DNA of 32,562 bases from Synechococcales cyanobacterium CRU_2_2 (GCA_012034805.1 JAAUOP010000046.1:1-32562); one strand, 5' to 3'. Counted from the stretch's first letter, positions 16,802-26,276 are shown. The notes: generated by a model from the sequence alone, not told the origin. Made by a program: numbers and translations.

Positions 16802-18126
16802 ATTACTGTAGCTGTTAAGACGCCTTCTCAGGCCGTTGTCAAGGAAGATCGCTCCGCCCTTGAAATTTTGGGAGGCTGCTCCCTTCAAGGCGAGGTCACC
16901 ATCAGTGGTGCGAAGAATTCGGCTCTAGTCATTATGGCCGGAACGCTCCTGTCCGCCGATGATTGCCGCATTACCAATGTCCCGAAGCTCGCGGATATTG
17001 GCAACATGGCCGAGATTCTCAAGGCGCTCGGTGTCAATCTCAAGCACGAGGGCCACGTCTTAGAAATTAACGCCAGCGGCATTGGCCATTCCGAGGCTCC
17101 CTACGAACTCGTGAGCCGATTACGGGCCAGCTTTTTTGCCATTGGTCCACTGCTCTCTCGCCTCGGAGAAGTCAAAATTCCCTTGCCAGGAGGCTGCGCC
17201 ATCGGTGCGCGTCCGGTGGAGTTGCACGTGCGCGGTCTTCAGGCCATGGGGGCGACTGTCCAAATTGAGCATGGAATTGTCAAGGCTGCGGTCCAGGGCC
17301 GCAGTCGGCGTCTTAAGGGTGCCAAAATTTACCTCGACTGCCCAAGTGTCGGCGCGACGGAGACGCTAATGATGGCGGCGACGTTGGCAGATGGCGAAAC
17401 GATTATCGAGAATGCGGCCCAGGAGCCAGAAGTGGTGGATTTGGCCAACTTCTGCTGCGCCATGGGGGCCAAAATAACCGGCGCAGGCACCAATACGATT
17501 GTCATTCAGGGTGTAGAGAAGTTGCACGGTGCCCAGTGGCGGATTATTCCCGATCGCATTGAGGCGGGTACGTTTTGGTGGCAGGTGCCATTACCCGTTC
17601 TGAGCTCAGTTTGCGTTCCGTGGTGCCAGAGCATATGACAGCGGTGCTGGCCAAACTGACAGCGGTGGGATGCCGAATTGTTAGGGAGGGGGATTCTGGA
17701 TTGCGAATTTTTCCGGGTGATACCTACAAGGCAACCGACCTCAAAACCATGCCATTTCCGGGCTTTCCCACGGATATGCAAGCGCAGTTTATGGCCTTGC
17801 TCACCCTGGCCGAGGGCAATAGCATCATTACGGAAATGATGTTTGAGAACCGTTTGCAGCATGTGGCGGAGCTGCAGCGTATGGGAGCGAATATCAAGAC
17901 CAAGGGCAACATGGCGATCGTTGGTGGGATGCCCTTTTTGTCGGGGGCACCGGTGATGGCAACGGATTTGCGGGCTTCGGCGGCGTTGGTGCTAGCGGGG
18001 CTGGCGGCCCAAGGCAAGACAACGGTGCAACAGCTGCGCCACCTGGATCGGGGCTATGAGCAGCTGGATGAGAAGTTGCGTGGTCTGGGGGCCAAAATCG
18101 AACGGATTGAGATGTTGGACAGCTAG
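16802..18126 (+). CDS. murA: UDP-N-acetylglucosamine 1-carboxyvinyltransferase MurA, frameshifted
   Basis: MurA transfers enolpyruvate from PEP to UDP-GlcNAc, the first committed step of peptidoglycan synthesis in the cytoplasm. Family motifs: [20 protein letters not shown] (Lys-Asn of the active site), [15 protein letters not shown] (the PEP-reactive Cys, site of fosfomycin attack), [22 protein letters not shown] and [18 protein letters not shown]. The frame breaks at 17571-17574: TTTT reads FWWQVP, whereas TTTTT gives [12 protein letters not shown], and the second frame runs to 18126. The repaired product from ATT 16802 has 441 residues, about 20 longer than E. coli MurA. The start is inferred from the ribosome site; TTG at 16868 would cut off the first strand. 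MurA is normally essential, so a real null is unlikely. Confidence 0.92.
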
Positions 18127-18158
18127 AGGGATCTGCCGAAGCTGAATCGGTGAGCTGT

Positions 18159-19061
18159 TCAGGAAAAAAGGGAGCGTTTGGGGGATGCCCAGGTGCTCCC
18201 TTTCTCGGCGGGGCTTTTGCGAGGCCGCCGGCCTTTAGTCTTGGATGATGGCGATCGCCGATCCTTCGAAGTCGCCACATACGTCCCCTTAGCGTATTGG
18301 TCTAGATGATGGAAAATCGCAAAGGGTGAAGTGGTACGACAGCTAAAAAACTCCACCGCAGCAGTGCCGTCGGGATTGGTCTTGACTTTGGAGGCGAAGC
18401 TTTTGGGACGCGTGTTCTTCCAGCGCCAGTTGACCTGAGCTGGCACCGTCTCAATCAGCTGATGTTGTCCCCACTGGCGGTCTTTGCCGACTGCGCCAAA
18501 CGCCTGAATCTCTCGGCACAAAATCGAAGCGACGATGTAGGACATGGGAGAGCGATCGCCCTCCAGCGCCAACATCGTATGGCTGAGCGAACCCTCGGGA
18601 AACGGCGGGTAATGCCACTCGGCATCTTCGGACAGTGCCGATTCTAAAAACTCCGTTGTGCTGCTTGCTTCTGGCACGGCGCAGATGTGGCCCACCCCCC
18701 CGCCGTCTGGCGTGCGCAGCAAATAGGGCACCAGTCGCAACCCCGGCTTGACCCGCAGTCCCTTGAGCTGCAACAGCGCGGCACCAGGGTTCACCGAGCT
18801 CACAAACCAACGCCCGTCTGCATTCGGATCTGCCTCACAGGTCGAGGCAGGGGCAGGCACCCGAAAGATATTCCCCAAATCTCCCAGGGTCATCGGCGCA
18901 GCCATAACCGGCACCTTTTGATATTCGACACAGGGCGAGTTCTCCATCTGGGGCACCGCTAGGGCCGTGCGAATATGCTGCTGAATTTGTTTCAGGGAGG
19001 TCAGCGGAACTTTTTGCGTGGCCATGGGGTCAGTCGGGCTCTGGGGGTGGACGCTGTCCAT
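18159..19061 (-). CDS. Conserved hypothetical protein with basic C-terminal tail
   Basis: The protein is about 300 residues, soluble, with no signal peptide. The N-terminal helix is SLKQIQQHIRTALAVPQ. It is followed by a mixed alpha/beta body: GRWFVSSVNPGAALLQLKGL, LVPYLLRTPDGGGVGHICAV, AEWHYPPFPEGSLSHTMLAL, and MSYIVASILCREIQAFGAVG. The last 45 residues are rich in Lys, Arg and Ser and look disordered, possibly nucleic-acid binding. The start could be 19061 or the in-frame ATG at 19025; the longer frame to 19097 begins in non-conserved-looking sequence. I do not recognise the family. It converges on murA, with a terminator over its stop codon. Confidence 0.65.
   Translation of the reverse strand: MDSVHPQSPTDPMATQKVPLTSLKQIQQHIRTALAVPQMENSPCVEYQKVPVMAAPMTLGDLGNIFRVPAPASTCEADPNADGRWFVSSVNPGAALLQLKGLRVKPGLRLVPYLLRTPDGGGVGHICAVPEASSTTEFLESALSEDAEWHYPPFPEGSLSHTMLALEGDRSPMSYIVASILCREIQAFGAVGKDRQWGQHQLIETVPAQVNWRWKNTRPKSFASKVKTNPDGTAAVEFFSCRTTSPFAIFHHLDQYAKGTYVATSKDRRSPSSKTKGRRPRKSPAEKGSTWASPKRSLFS
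18164..18203 (-). terminator. Intrinsic terminator for the minus-strand hypothetical gene
   Basis: AAAGGGAGC (18167-18175) pairs with GCTCCCTTT (18195-18203). Read on the minus strand, the GC-rich stem is followed at once by TTTTTT (18164-18169). It overlaps the last codons of the gene. On the plus strand it may also act on murA transcripts, but without a clear T tract. Confidence 0.6.
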
Positions 19062-19223
19062 CAGTATGCCCCAACGGAATATAACCCACTCCATCAATTT
19101 GCGTCAGGGCTGCGTCAGGCTCGCTTTGGGTCGCCGAGACTTTTTCGCTGGGGAAGGATTGCTGGGAATTCTGGCTGGAGACTATAATCCCAGTATTGCA
19201 AAGCTCTTTTGATTAATTCATCC

Positions 19224-19526
19224 ATGACTAACCCAGTCCTCCAATCTTTCTACATTGGACGCGCCCTTGCAGAAGGAGTCAAAGAGCAGGTTGAGAAAAC
19301 GGTGGCCAATGCCCTGAGCGAAGTGGGTAAGTTTGATGCCGAGCAGCGCGAGCGGCTCCGTGTTTTTTCTGAGCAGGTGATGGCTCGGGCACAGCAAGAA
19401 GGAGGGAGCCCGACCGTCACTTCCTCCTCTTCCGCCGATGATCTTCAAGAAAGTATTGACGATCTGCGGGCCGAGGTGGCGTTGCTGCGCTCCAAGCTCC
19501 AAGAGTATCGTAACCAGCAGTCTTAA
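19224..19526 (+). CDS. DUF6825-like conserved cyanobacterial protein
   Basis: The 100-residue protein starts at ATG 19224; the TTG five codons earlier is not needed. It has an N-terminal NPVLQSFYIGRALAEGVKEQ, then the helix SEVGKFDAEQRERLRVFSEQ with VMARAQQEG, a Ser/Thr linker and a C-terminal coiled coil (DLRAEVALLRSKLQEYRNQ). This arrangement is conserved in cyanobacteria and plastid-bearing plants, where the family is uncharacterised or loosely linked to thylakoids; that assignment is from memory. It lies 42 bp before the AarF-like gene on the same strand, so the two may be co-transcribed. Confidence 0.7.
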   Translation: MTNPVLQSFYIGRALAEGVKEQVEKTVANALSEVGKFDAEQRERLRVFSEQVMARAQQEGGSPTVTSSSSADDLQESIDDLRAEVALLRSKLQEYRNQQS

Positions 19527-19568
19527 TTTTGTTCGGTTACACTTGCTGAGCCCGCCTATTTTGCTGCA

Positions 19569-21309
19569 ATGAGTTCCGGCGTTTCCGAGCGTTATCTCAA
19601 TCCGGTCACCCCCCGACACGGCCGTCTGATCCGGTTGAAGCGGGCAAGGCGAGTTCCTATCGTTGGAATCGTGGTGATTATTCTCCCCGGCGTCGCTTCG
19701 TCGAAATCTGGGGGTTTGTTTTGCTGCTGATGGGACGGCTTTGGCGAGATGGCAAAGACTGGTCCTATGTGGGTGGCGTGACCGAGGCAAAGAAGACGGC
19801 TCGACGACGGGCGATCGCCATCTGGCTCCGAGAATCCTTCCTGAACCTAGGGCCAACCTTTATCAAAGTCGGGCAACTGTTCTCCACCCGAGCAGACCTG
19901 TTTCCAGCGGAATACGTCGAAGAGCTCTCCAAGCTTCAAGATCGCGTTCCGGCCTTCCCGTTCTCGGATGTGAGGCAGATTATCCAAGCTGATCTGGGCA
20001 AGGACTTGCAGGCGCTGTTTCGGCAGATGGATCCGACGCCCATTGCCGCTGCCAGTCTCGGTCAGGTGCACAAGGCCCAGCTCCACTCTGGCGAAGAGGT
20101 CGCAGTCAAGATTCAGCGCAATGGCCTCCGGCGGCTGTTTGAAATTGACATCAAAATTTTGCGCGGCATTACCCAATACTTTCAGCAACATCCGCGCTGG
20201 GGCAAAGGCCGAGACTGGATCGGCATTTACGAAGAATGTAGCCGTATTCTCTGGGAGGAGATTGACTACCTGAACGAAGGCCGCAATGCGGATGGCTTTC
20301 GGCGTAATTTTCGTGACCATGCCTGGGTGAAGGTGCCTCGGGTGTACTGGCGTTACTCCTCGCCTCGGGTTTTGACCCTGGAATATTTGCCGGGGATTAA
20401 GATTAGCCACTACGAAGCGCTAGAAGCCGCCGGACTCGATCGTAAGTTGCTCGCTCGCCAGGGCGCTGAAGCCTACCTGCGCCAAATCCTTAACTACGGC
20501 CTGTTCCACGCCGATCCCCACCCCGGCAACCTGGCCGTAAGCCCCGATGGGGCGCTGATTTTCTACGACTTTGGCATGATGGGGCGCATTCGCCTTGATG
20601 TTCGCGAAAAGCTGCTGGGAACCTTTTTTGGCGTGGCCCAAAAAGATGCAGGCCAGGTGGTCAACTCCCTGATCGAGCTGGGGGCACTGGTGCCGACGGG
20701 AGACATGGGGCCGGTGCGGCGATCGATCCAGTACATGCTGGACAATTTTATGGACAAGCCGTTTGAGAACCAATCGGTGGATGCCATCGGCGACGATCTC
20801 TACGAAATTGCCTATGGTCAGCCCTTTCGCTTTCCGGCAACCTTTACCTTTGTCATGCGAGCTTTTTCAACCCTGGAAGGGGTTGGCAAAGGACTCGATC
20901 CCGAGTTTAACTTTATGGAAGTGGCCAAACCTTTTGCGCTTGACATTATGACCAACGGAAATTCGACCAGTTCAGGATTCCTTGACGAGTTGGGGCGTCA
21001 GGCAGCCCAGGTGGGTACCACGGCCTTCGGTCTGCCTCGTCGCATTGAGGATACGCTCGACAAACTCGATCAGGGTGATTTGCGGGTGCGGGTGCGATCG
21101 CTCGAAAGCGATCGCTCATGCGTCGTCTGGGCAGCATTCAAATGGGAACCAGCTATGCCGTTCTCCTCGGTGCATTCACGGTCTCGGCTTCAATTTTGCT
21201 GGTCTATGATAAGCTGCCTTTTGCAGTGCTTTTATTGTTAGCAGCGTTGGTGGTCGGTATAGCCTTTGTCCGGCTCATGCTGCGTCTGAATCGTATGGAC
21301 CGTCTGTAG
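19569..21309 (+). CDS. AarF/ABC1/UbiB family kinase-like protein, two frameshifts
   Basis: ABC1/UbiB proteins are atypical kinase-fold ATPases tied to quinone and prenyl-lipid metabolism at membranes. Markers: LGPTFIKVGQLFSTRADLFP (KxGQ motif), AAASLGQVHKAQL (A-rich loop), VAVKIQR (Lys), EIDYLNEGRNADGF, LFHADPHPGNLAV (catalytic region) and FYDFGMMG (DFG). The frame beginning at ATG 19569 (MSSGVSERYLNPVTP) is lost at the C6 run 19609-19614. Seven Cs join it to the kinase frame. A second single-base loss near 21113-21117 cuts off the C-terminal membrane segments (YAVLLGAFTVSASILLVY and FAVLLLLAALVVGIAFV). The repaired protein is 580 residues. Two membrane spans at the end fit the family. Confidence 0.9.
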
Positions 21310-21340
21310 GCGTCTGGAATCTAGAGAGGATCGCTGGCTG

Positions 21341-22297
21341 ATGAAGCTGTTTTTTGATGGTGCAACTGATACCGGGCTTGTCCGTTCGGCAAATCAGGAT
21401 GCCTATTACCTTGATCCTGAGGGTCGATTTTTTATCGTGGCGGATGGAATGGGAGGCCACGCGGGCGGTGAAGAGGCGAGCCGTTTGGCGACGGATGCGA
21501 TTCGAGTCCACCTAGAGTCTCGCTGGCTCAGCGCTGACAGTTCGGCAGAACTGCTGAAGGCCGCGCTGCTCAAAGCTAATGGTGCCATTATTCAGGATCA
21601 ACTGAATCATCCTCAGCGTTCCGATATGGGAACCACAGCCGTGACAGTGATTTTCCGATCGGCTCAATCTGAAAGCGCTGAGCGAGCCAGCGCTGAATCA
21701 GCAAGTACCGAACCTGAAAGTACCGAACCTGAAAGTACCGAACCTGAAAGTACTCAACCTGAAAGTATCGAACCTAAGGATATTGAACTCAAAAATACTG
21801 AACCCGAGAGTGCCAAAGCTGAAAGTACTAAACCCAAAAACGCTCTGACGCAAACCGCAGCCCCCCCTAAACCTCCCCTCGAGCCCTGGTGTGCCCACGT
21901 GGGTGACTCTCGTCTGTACCGGCTGCGAGGGGCAACGCTAGAGCAAATTACGGAAGACCACACCTGGGTGAATAAGGCGAGCAAACTGGGGGTGATTACC
22001 GTGGATCAGGTCAAAACCCATCCCTGGCGGCATGTGCTGTCCCAATGCTTGGGGCGTCCTGACCTCAATGAAATCAGCGTTCAGCCGATCGAATTTCGCT
22101 TAGGCGATCGCCTGCTCATGTGTAGCGATGGTCTCACAGAGGAAGTCTCGGATCACCTGATTGCCGAACTGCTCAAGACCACCCGAGCCTGCGAGAAAGT
22201 CACGCTGAAGCTGATTGACTCGGCCAAAGACAACGGTGGCCGTGACAATATCACCGTGATTGTGATTGCAACGGATTTGCAAGAGCCAGAGGCTTAG
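21341..22297 (+). CDS. PP2C family serine/threonine phosphatase with repeat insert
   Basis: This is a metal-dependent protein phosphatase (PPM) of the bacterial Stp/PphA type, acting against Ser/Thr phosphorylation in the cytoplasm. Motifs: SANQDAYYL, FIVADGMGGHAGGEEASRLA (metal Asp, GMGGH), MGTTAVTVIF, AHVGDSRLYRLR, LTEDH-like ITEDHTWV, LLMCSDGLTEEV and GGRDNITVIVI (metal Asp). At 318 residues it is longer than the usual 240-260. The extra length is an insert of about 60 residues between the MGTTAV strand and the AHVGDSR strand, made of ESTEP-type pentapeptides from a 15-bp repeat. The gene starts 31 bp after aarF. Confidence 0.94.
   Translation: MKLFFDGATDTGLVRSANQDAYYLDPEGRFFIVADGMGGHAGGEEASRLATDAIRVHLESRWLSADSSAELLKAALLKANGAIIQDQLNHPQRSDMGTTAVTVIFRSAQSESAERASAESASTEPESTEPESTEPESTQPESIEPKDIELKNTEPESAKAESTKPKNALTQTAAPPKPPLEPWCAHVGDSRLYRLRGATLEQITEDHTWVNKASKLGVITVDQVKTHPWRHVLSQCLGRPDLNEISVQPIEFRLGDRLLMCSDGLTEEVSDHLIAELLKTTRACEKVTLKLIDSAKDNGGRDNITVIVIATDLQEPEA
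21704..21778 (+). repeat. 15-bp tandem repeat encoding STEPE units
   Basis: Five units close to AGTACCGAACCTGAA start at 21704, 21719, 21734, 21749 and 21764. The first three are identical, and the last two carry a few changes. More degenerate units follow to about 21840. All keep the PP2C reading frame and encode Ser-Thr-Glu-Pro-Glu. Confidence 0.9.
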
Positions 22298-22397
22298 ATT
22301 TGGGGCGTTAGATCTGGGCTCATTCCTCTGATCGGTTGGGGTTAGCGTCTAACATGAACAAAGGGGTTTGAATGAGGACGCGGACAGGGAGTTTACC

Positions 22398-23372
22398 ATG
22401 CGCATTGCTGACAACATTACCCAGCTGATTGGCCAAACACCGCTTGTACGGCTGAGCCGCATTCCCGCTGCAGAAAACTGTGTTGCCCAGATTGTGGTCA
22501 AGCTCGAGAGTATGAATCCTTCGGCATCCGTCAAAGATCGCATTGGCATCAATATGATCGAACAGGCGGAGCGCGAAGGGCTGATTACGCCGGGTAAGAC
22601 TACGCTGGTGGAGCCGACGTCGGGCAATACGGGCATTGCGCTGGCCATGGCAGCGGCGGCGAAGGGGTATCGGTTGATTTTGACCATGCCGGATACGATG
22701 AGCGCTGAGCGGCGAGCAATGCTGCAGGCCTACGGTGCAGAGCTAGAGCTGACTTCCGGCAGTGCGGGTATGGCGGGCTGTATCCAGCGAGCCCAGGCCA
22801 TTGTCGAAAGCCACAACGATGCCTACATGCTGCAACAGTTTCAAAATCCGGCGAATCCCCAAATTCATCGGGAGACGACGGCGGAGGAAATTTGGCAGGA
22901 TACGGATGGCCAGGTGGACTTTTTAGTGGCAGGGGTGGGGACTGGGGGAACCATTACCGGGGTGACAGAGGTGCTGAAGGCGCGGAAGCCTGGGTTTCGA
23001 GCGATCGCCGTCGAGCCCACCAACAGTCCCGTCCTCTCGGGAGGCCGCCCCGGCTCCCACAAGATCCAGGGGATTGGCGCGGGCTTTATCCCGGCGGTGT
23101 TGCGGACGGAGTTGATTGACGAAGTGATGACAGTGAGCGATGAGGAGGCGATCGCCTACGGTCGTCGGCTAGCTCGCGAGGAGGGGTTGCTCTCTGGCAT
23201 TTCGACGGGGGCGGCGCTCTGTGCTGCGATTCGAGTTGGGCAGCGACCCGAAAATCGAGACAAGCTGATCGTTGTGATTCAGCCGAGTTTTGGCGAGCGC
23301 TATCTGAGTACGCCGCTGTTCCAAGAGCCGGGAATGGCACTGCCGGAGGCGATGCGAAGCTCCTCCTCCTAG
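22398..23372 (+). CDS. cysK: Cysteine synthase (O-acetylserine sulfhydrylase)
   Basis: This PLP enzyme makes cysteine from O-acetylserine and sulfide. The 324-residue product has [30 protein letters not shown] (Lys that binds PLP), [20 protein letters not shown] (substrate loop), [10 protein letters not shown] (PLP phosphate) and SGISTGAAL. The ATG at 22398 follows AGGGAG at a normal distance and is preferred over the upstream in-frame TTG at 22368. The final dozen residues after LSTPLFQ are a non-conserved tail. CysK and CysM types are hard to separate here; the length and motifs favour the A type. Confidence 0.95.
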   Translation: MRIADNITQLIGQTPLVRLSRIPAAENCVAQIVVKLESMNPSASVKDRIGINMIEQAEREGLITPGKTTLVEPTSGNTGIALAMAAAAKGYRLILTMPDTMSAERRAMLQAYGAELELTSGSAGMAGCIQRAQAIVESHNDAYMLQQFQNPANPQIHRETTAEEIWQDTDGQVDFLVAGVGTGGTITGVTEVLKARKPGFRAIAVEPTNSPVLSGGRPGSHKIQGIGAGFIPAVLRTELIDEVMTVSDEEAIAYGRRLAREEGLLSGISTGAALCAAIRVGQRPENRDKLIVVIQPSFGERYLSTPLFQEPGMALPEAMRSSSS

Positions 23373-23427
23373 GGGCTGGTGGGGCTCGAAGGGCTGCGGG
23401 GCTAGGCTATCGTTTCGGCGAAGGTGG

Positions 23428-23446
23428 GGACAAACAGCAGTTCGCC
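23428..23446. repeat. Degenerate copy of the GGACGAAC palindrome
   Basis: GGACAAACAGCAGTTCGCC matches the 9521-9540 copy at most positions but with weakened arms. It sits in the gap between cysK and the next gene, 27 bp before that gene's start. Confidence 0.5.
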
Positions 23447-23473
23447 TAGGCAAAATTTCTGAGGGGAACGGGA

Positions 23474-23785
23474 ATGGAGCATTATTATTTGTTGCGATCG
23501 CGTCAAAATGGCGATTACGTTGCAGCCCGCATGGCAGCCCAACCGCAGGAAGAAAAAAGGCTGGATGAGCGAGAGCAACGCTATCTGCTGCTGTTTCGGG
23601 CAGACCATGAAGCCTTTCTGTATCTTAATACCCATGCAGGGGATGTGAGCAAGCACTTTGCGGTGGAAATGAGTTCCCTCAGACAAATTAAACTCACGCT
23701 GGAGCGTTTAGGCTTTACAGGCGTCGGTTTTGTTTCCGATGCGTTGCTCCCCCAGGTTGATTTTATGGAGAGCCGATTGTTGTAG
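23474..23785 (+). CDS. Conserved hypothetical protein, 103 aa
   Basis: The product starts at ATG 23474 with GAGGGGAACGGGA just upstream. It is a soluble protein with MEHYYLLRSRQNGDYVAARM, KRLDEREQRYLLLFRADHEA, FLYLNTHAGDVSKHFAVE and a final LERLGFTGVGFVSDALLPQV. The alternating strand/helix pattern suggests a compact alpha/beta domain. It resembles a small protein widespread in cyanobacteria, but I cannot name a family or role. A 12-bp tandem duplication (23780-23803) spans its stop codon. Confidence 0.7.
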   Translation: MEHYYLLRSRQNGDYVAARMAAQPQEEKRLDEREQRYLLLFRADHEAFLYLNTHAGDVSKHFAVEMSSLRQIKLTLERLGFTGVGFVSDALLPQVDFMESRLL

Positions 23786-23803
23786 CGCCGGTTGTAGCGC
23801 CGG
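23780..23803. repeat. 12-bp tandem duplication over a stop codon
   Basis: TTGTAGCGCCGG occurs twice in a row (23780-23791 and 23792-23803). The first copy contains the TAG that ends the upstream gene. Confidence 0.85.
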
Positions 23804-23883
23804 AGGATGAGTGTTCAATCGAAGCATTAGCGGTGTGTTGATTAGTTTTGGTTTTGTGAATTCCTATCTCTGTTTTTGAACCT

Positions 23884-24672
23884 ATGTCTGCACCCGAGCC
23901 TAGTCAATCCCAGCCGTTTGAATTCCAACTGCCTGAATCGCAAGTGCCTGAATCCCCAGGGCTTGAGCCTGACCTGGCGATCGCCCAAACTTCCTCTCCT
24001 CCCATTTCCCTCCAGCAGCAGCATCTTCCCAGCTGGCGCTTTTGGCTGCCGTTGCTGTTGCAACTGGGCATCATTTTGCCAGTACCTCTGCGCAATGCCT
24101 ACGTCGCAGTTGCAGGTGAAACGATTGTGCTCGAAACCCTAGCCATCGATCCTTACGATATCTTTCGAGGCTATTCCCAAACCCTAGCCTATAAGATTTC
24201 TGACTCCGATACCTTTGAAAAATTGCCGGGATACGAAATCGTCGAACGGCTGGAAAATCAGCTTGGGGACGATCCTGCAGAGCTGGATGCAGCCAATCGC
24301 CCCAACGTTCTCAAAACCGAAACATTCTACGTGCTGCTAGCCGCGCCCAAAGCTGATCTCAACGCTAATACTCCAAATTCCCAAACTCAGACCTCGCCAC
24401 CCGTGTGGCAGCCGGTCGGCATTGTACGCGATCGCCCTCCCACGCTACCTGCGGGGCAAATTGCCCTCCGAGCCAGTAGCAACGGCAACGCCATTCTCTA
24501 CAATCTAGAACGCTACTACATGCCTGAAGATCGGCGAGATCAGATCAATCAGACCGTGCAGGAACTCCAGAGCCGCGAGATTGGCGAGGTGAAGGTGGAA
24601 GCCAAGGTCGATCGCTTTGGTAAGGCCATTCCAGTGAGTTTGTGGCTGGGCGATCGCCAATACCAGTTTTAG
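23884..24672 (+). CDS. GDYXXLXY domain protein, single-pass membrane
   Basis: The 262-residue protein has a Pro/Ser/Glu-rich N-terminal 45 residues and one membrane helix (WRFWLPLLLQLGIILPVPL, about 49-67). A soluble domain with DPYDIFRGYSQTLAYKIS follows, a variant of the GDYxxLxY motif. The domain contains a second strand set (TFYVLLAAPKA, WQPVGIVRDRP) and ends NLERYYMPEDRRDQI and VDRFGKAIPVSLWLG. The family is found next to GDYXXLXY/DUF2157 membrane proteins in many bacteria and has no settled function. Here no DUF2157 partner is adjacent. It has normal length and no frame damage. Confidence 0.85.
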   Translation: MSAPEPSQSQPFEFQLPESQVPESPGLEPDLAIAQTSSPPISLQQQHLPSWRFWLPLLLQLGIILPVPLRNAYVAVAGETIVLETLAIDPYDIFRGYSQTLAYKISDSDTFEKLPGYEIVERLENQLGDDPAELDAANRPNVLKTETFYVLLAAPKADLNANTPNSQTQTSPPVWQPVGIVRDRPPTLPAGQIALRASSNGNAILYNLERYYMPEDRRDQINQTVQELQSREIGEVKVEAKVDRFGKAIPVSLWLGDRQYQF

Positions 24673-24724
24673 CACCGCAGCCGTTCACCTCACATCGAAG
24701 CCCAGGCTCCCATCCTGCAACCTT

Positions 24725-24754
24725 GCAGCGCCAGGATAGGCAGCGCTAGGATAG
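24725..24754. repeat. 15-bp tandem duplication upstream of the permease gene
   Basis: GCAGCGCCAGGATAG (24725-24739) is followed by a copy with one mismatch (24740-24754). It lies 60 bp before the permease start. Confidence 0.75.
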
Positions 24755-24813
24755 GCAAAGGATGGCCCACCCAACCATTCTGTTACCCACCCTCATCCTG
24801 CCTGTGCTCGCCG

Positions 24814-26034
24814 ATGGATCTCGCCGAAAGTCTGAGCATGGCGGTCAAAACCCTGACCGCGAACAAACTCCGCAGCACCCTAACCATGCTCGGCATTATC
24901 ATTGGCAATGCCTCGGTGATCTCGATGATTGGTGTCGGCCAAGGAGCCCAGCGGTTGGCGTCGGAGCAGTTTGAATCCCTGGGGCCAAATGTGTTGTTCA
25001 TTGTGCCAGGGACGCGGGAAGCTCGACGCACCACGTTTGATATCCCCAAGACCCTAGTGCTCGACGATGCTGAGGCGATCGCCCAGCAAGTGCCTTCGAT
25101 TGAGGCCGTCGCCCCCCAGATCTCCAGCCAATACCTGATTAGCTATCGCGGCAACAACGCCTCTAGCACCACCATTGGTGCAACACCCTCCTTTTTGGTG
25201 GTGCGTAGCTTTGTGGTCGAGAAGGGGCGATTTATCACCGACGATGACCTCAAGCGCACCACCCGAGTTGCCGCCCTGGGTGCCGAGCTGGCCCAAAAGC
25301 TCTTTGGCAATGAAGACCCCCTCGGGAAGCAGGTGCGGGTACGCAATGTTTCCTTCGAAGTGGTGGGGATCATGAAGGAAAAGGGCTCGTTTTTGGGACA
25401 AAACCAGGATGATGCGATCTATTTACCCCTGACCACAATGGCCAACCAACTGATTGGCCGCACCTCGCCCTACGGCACCGAAGTCTCATTTATTGCGGTA
25501 TCCGCCAAGAACGAAGGCAGTATTAACGCCGCCAAATTTCAAACGGAAAACCTGCTGCGACTGCGCCATAACATCACCGATCAAGGGGATGACTTTGCGG
25601 TGGATACCCAGAAGGATATTTTGTCCCTTGTGGGCACGATTACGGGGGCGCTGACCTTGATGCTGGCGGCGATCGCCGCCATTTCCCTCCTCGTCGGCGG
25701 CATCGGCATCATGAATATCATGCTGGTCTCCGTATCCGAGCGCACCCAAGAAATTGGCCTGCGCAAGGCGATCGGTGCAACCCGACAGGACATTTTGGTT
25801 CAGTTCATCATCGAAGCGGTGATTCTCTCAGCAGCGGGCGGTGCCCTGGGCACGGCGCTGGGCGTAAGCGGCGTGCTGCTCGTCGGTGCCTTCTCGCCTC
25901 TCAAGGCGACGGTCTCTCCAGCCGCGATTATCATGGCGGTGAGCGTTTCCGGCGGCATCGGCCTGGGGTTTGGCGTGTTACCCGCGCGTCAGGCGGCCAA
26001 GCTCGATCCGATTGTGGCCCTGCGCAGTATCTAA
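24814..26034 (+). CDS. MacB-type ABC transporter permease
   Basis: This is the membrane and periplasmic subunit of a MacB/FtsX-superfamily mechanotransmission exporter. The 406 residues run in the usual order. The N-terminal cytoplasmic helix and TM1 are ALTANKLRSTLTMLGIIIG and ASVISMIGVGQGAQ. A periplasmic MacB_PCD domain (about 50-270) contains GRFITDDDLKRTTRVAALG and FGNEDPLGKQVRV. The C-terminal FtsX domain has three membrane spans with GGIGIMNIMLVSVSERTQEI and RKAIGATRQDILVQFIIEA. The gene ends LDPIVALRS as expected. The ATPase partner is not adjacent, so it must be encoded elsewhere. The substrate cannot be read from the sequence. Confidence 0.93.
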   Translation: MDLAESLSMAVKTLTANKLRSTLTMLGIIIGNASVISMIGVGQGAQRLASEQFESLGPNVLFIVPGTREARRTTFDIPKTLVLDDAEAIAQQVPSIEAVAPQISSQYLISYRGNNASSTTIGATPSFLVVRSFVVEKGRFITDDDLKRTTRVAALGAELAQKLFGNEDPLGKQVRVRNVSFEVVGIMKEKGSFLGQNQDDAIYLPLTTMANQLIGRTSPYGTEVSFIAVSAKNEGSINAAKFQTENLLRLRHNITDQGDDFAVDTQKDILSLVGTITGALTLMLAAIAAISLLVGGIGIMNIMLVSVSERTQEIGLRKAIGATRQDILVQFIIEAVILSAAGGALGTALGVSGVLLVGAFSPLKATVSPAAIIMAVSVSGGIGLGFGVLPARQAAKLDPIVALRSI

Positions 26035-26076
26035 TGGTATTTGGGTCAACGCACCCTTTAGCTCAATAGATGCGGT

Positions 26077-26108
26077 GGCGTTGCTGACTTATGGGATGTT
26101 TGCCGTAG
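26077..26108. repeat. Solo left end of the MITE-like element
   Basis: GGCGTTGCTGA, then ATGGGATGTTTGCCGTAG, matches 2937-2967 of the MITE-like element, with small differences. No matching right end is visible before the next gene. The rest of 26035-26276 shows no gene. Confidence 0.6.
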
Positions 26109-26276
26109 TGTCATAGGGCTTCTGATGCAGGGGATGGGTTTGCCACACCGAAGGTGATGTAAACCCATCTAAAGCTTGATCCTTTTCGTGGTTTCATCAC
26201 TTCTTTTAGGGTAAGCCTCACTCGTGCTTTTTGGAGTCTTCCGAGATGATGAATAGGTCGAAGGGAGATACACCAA

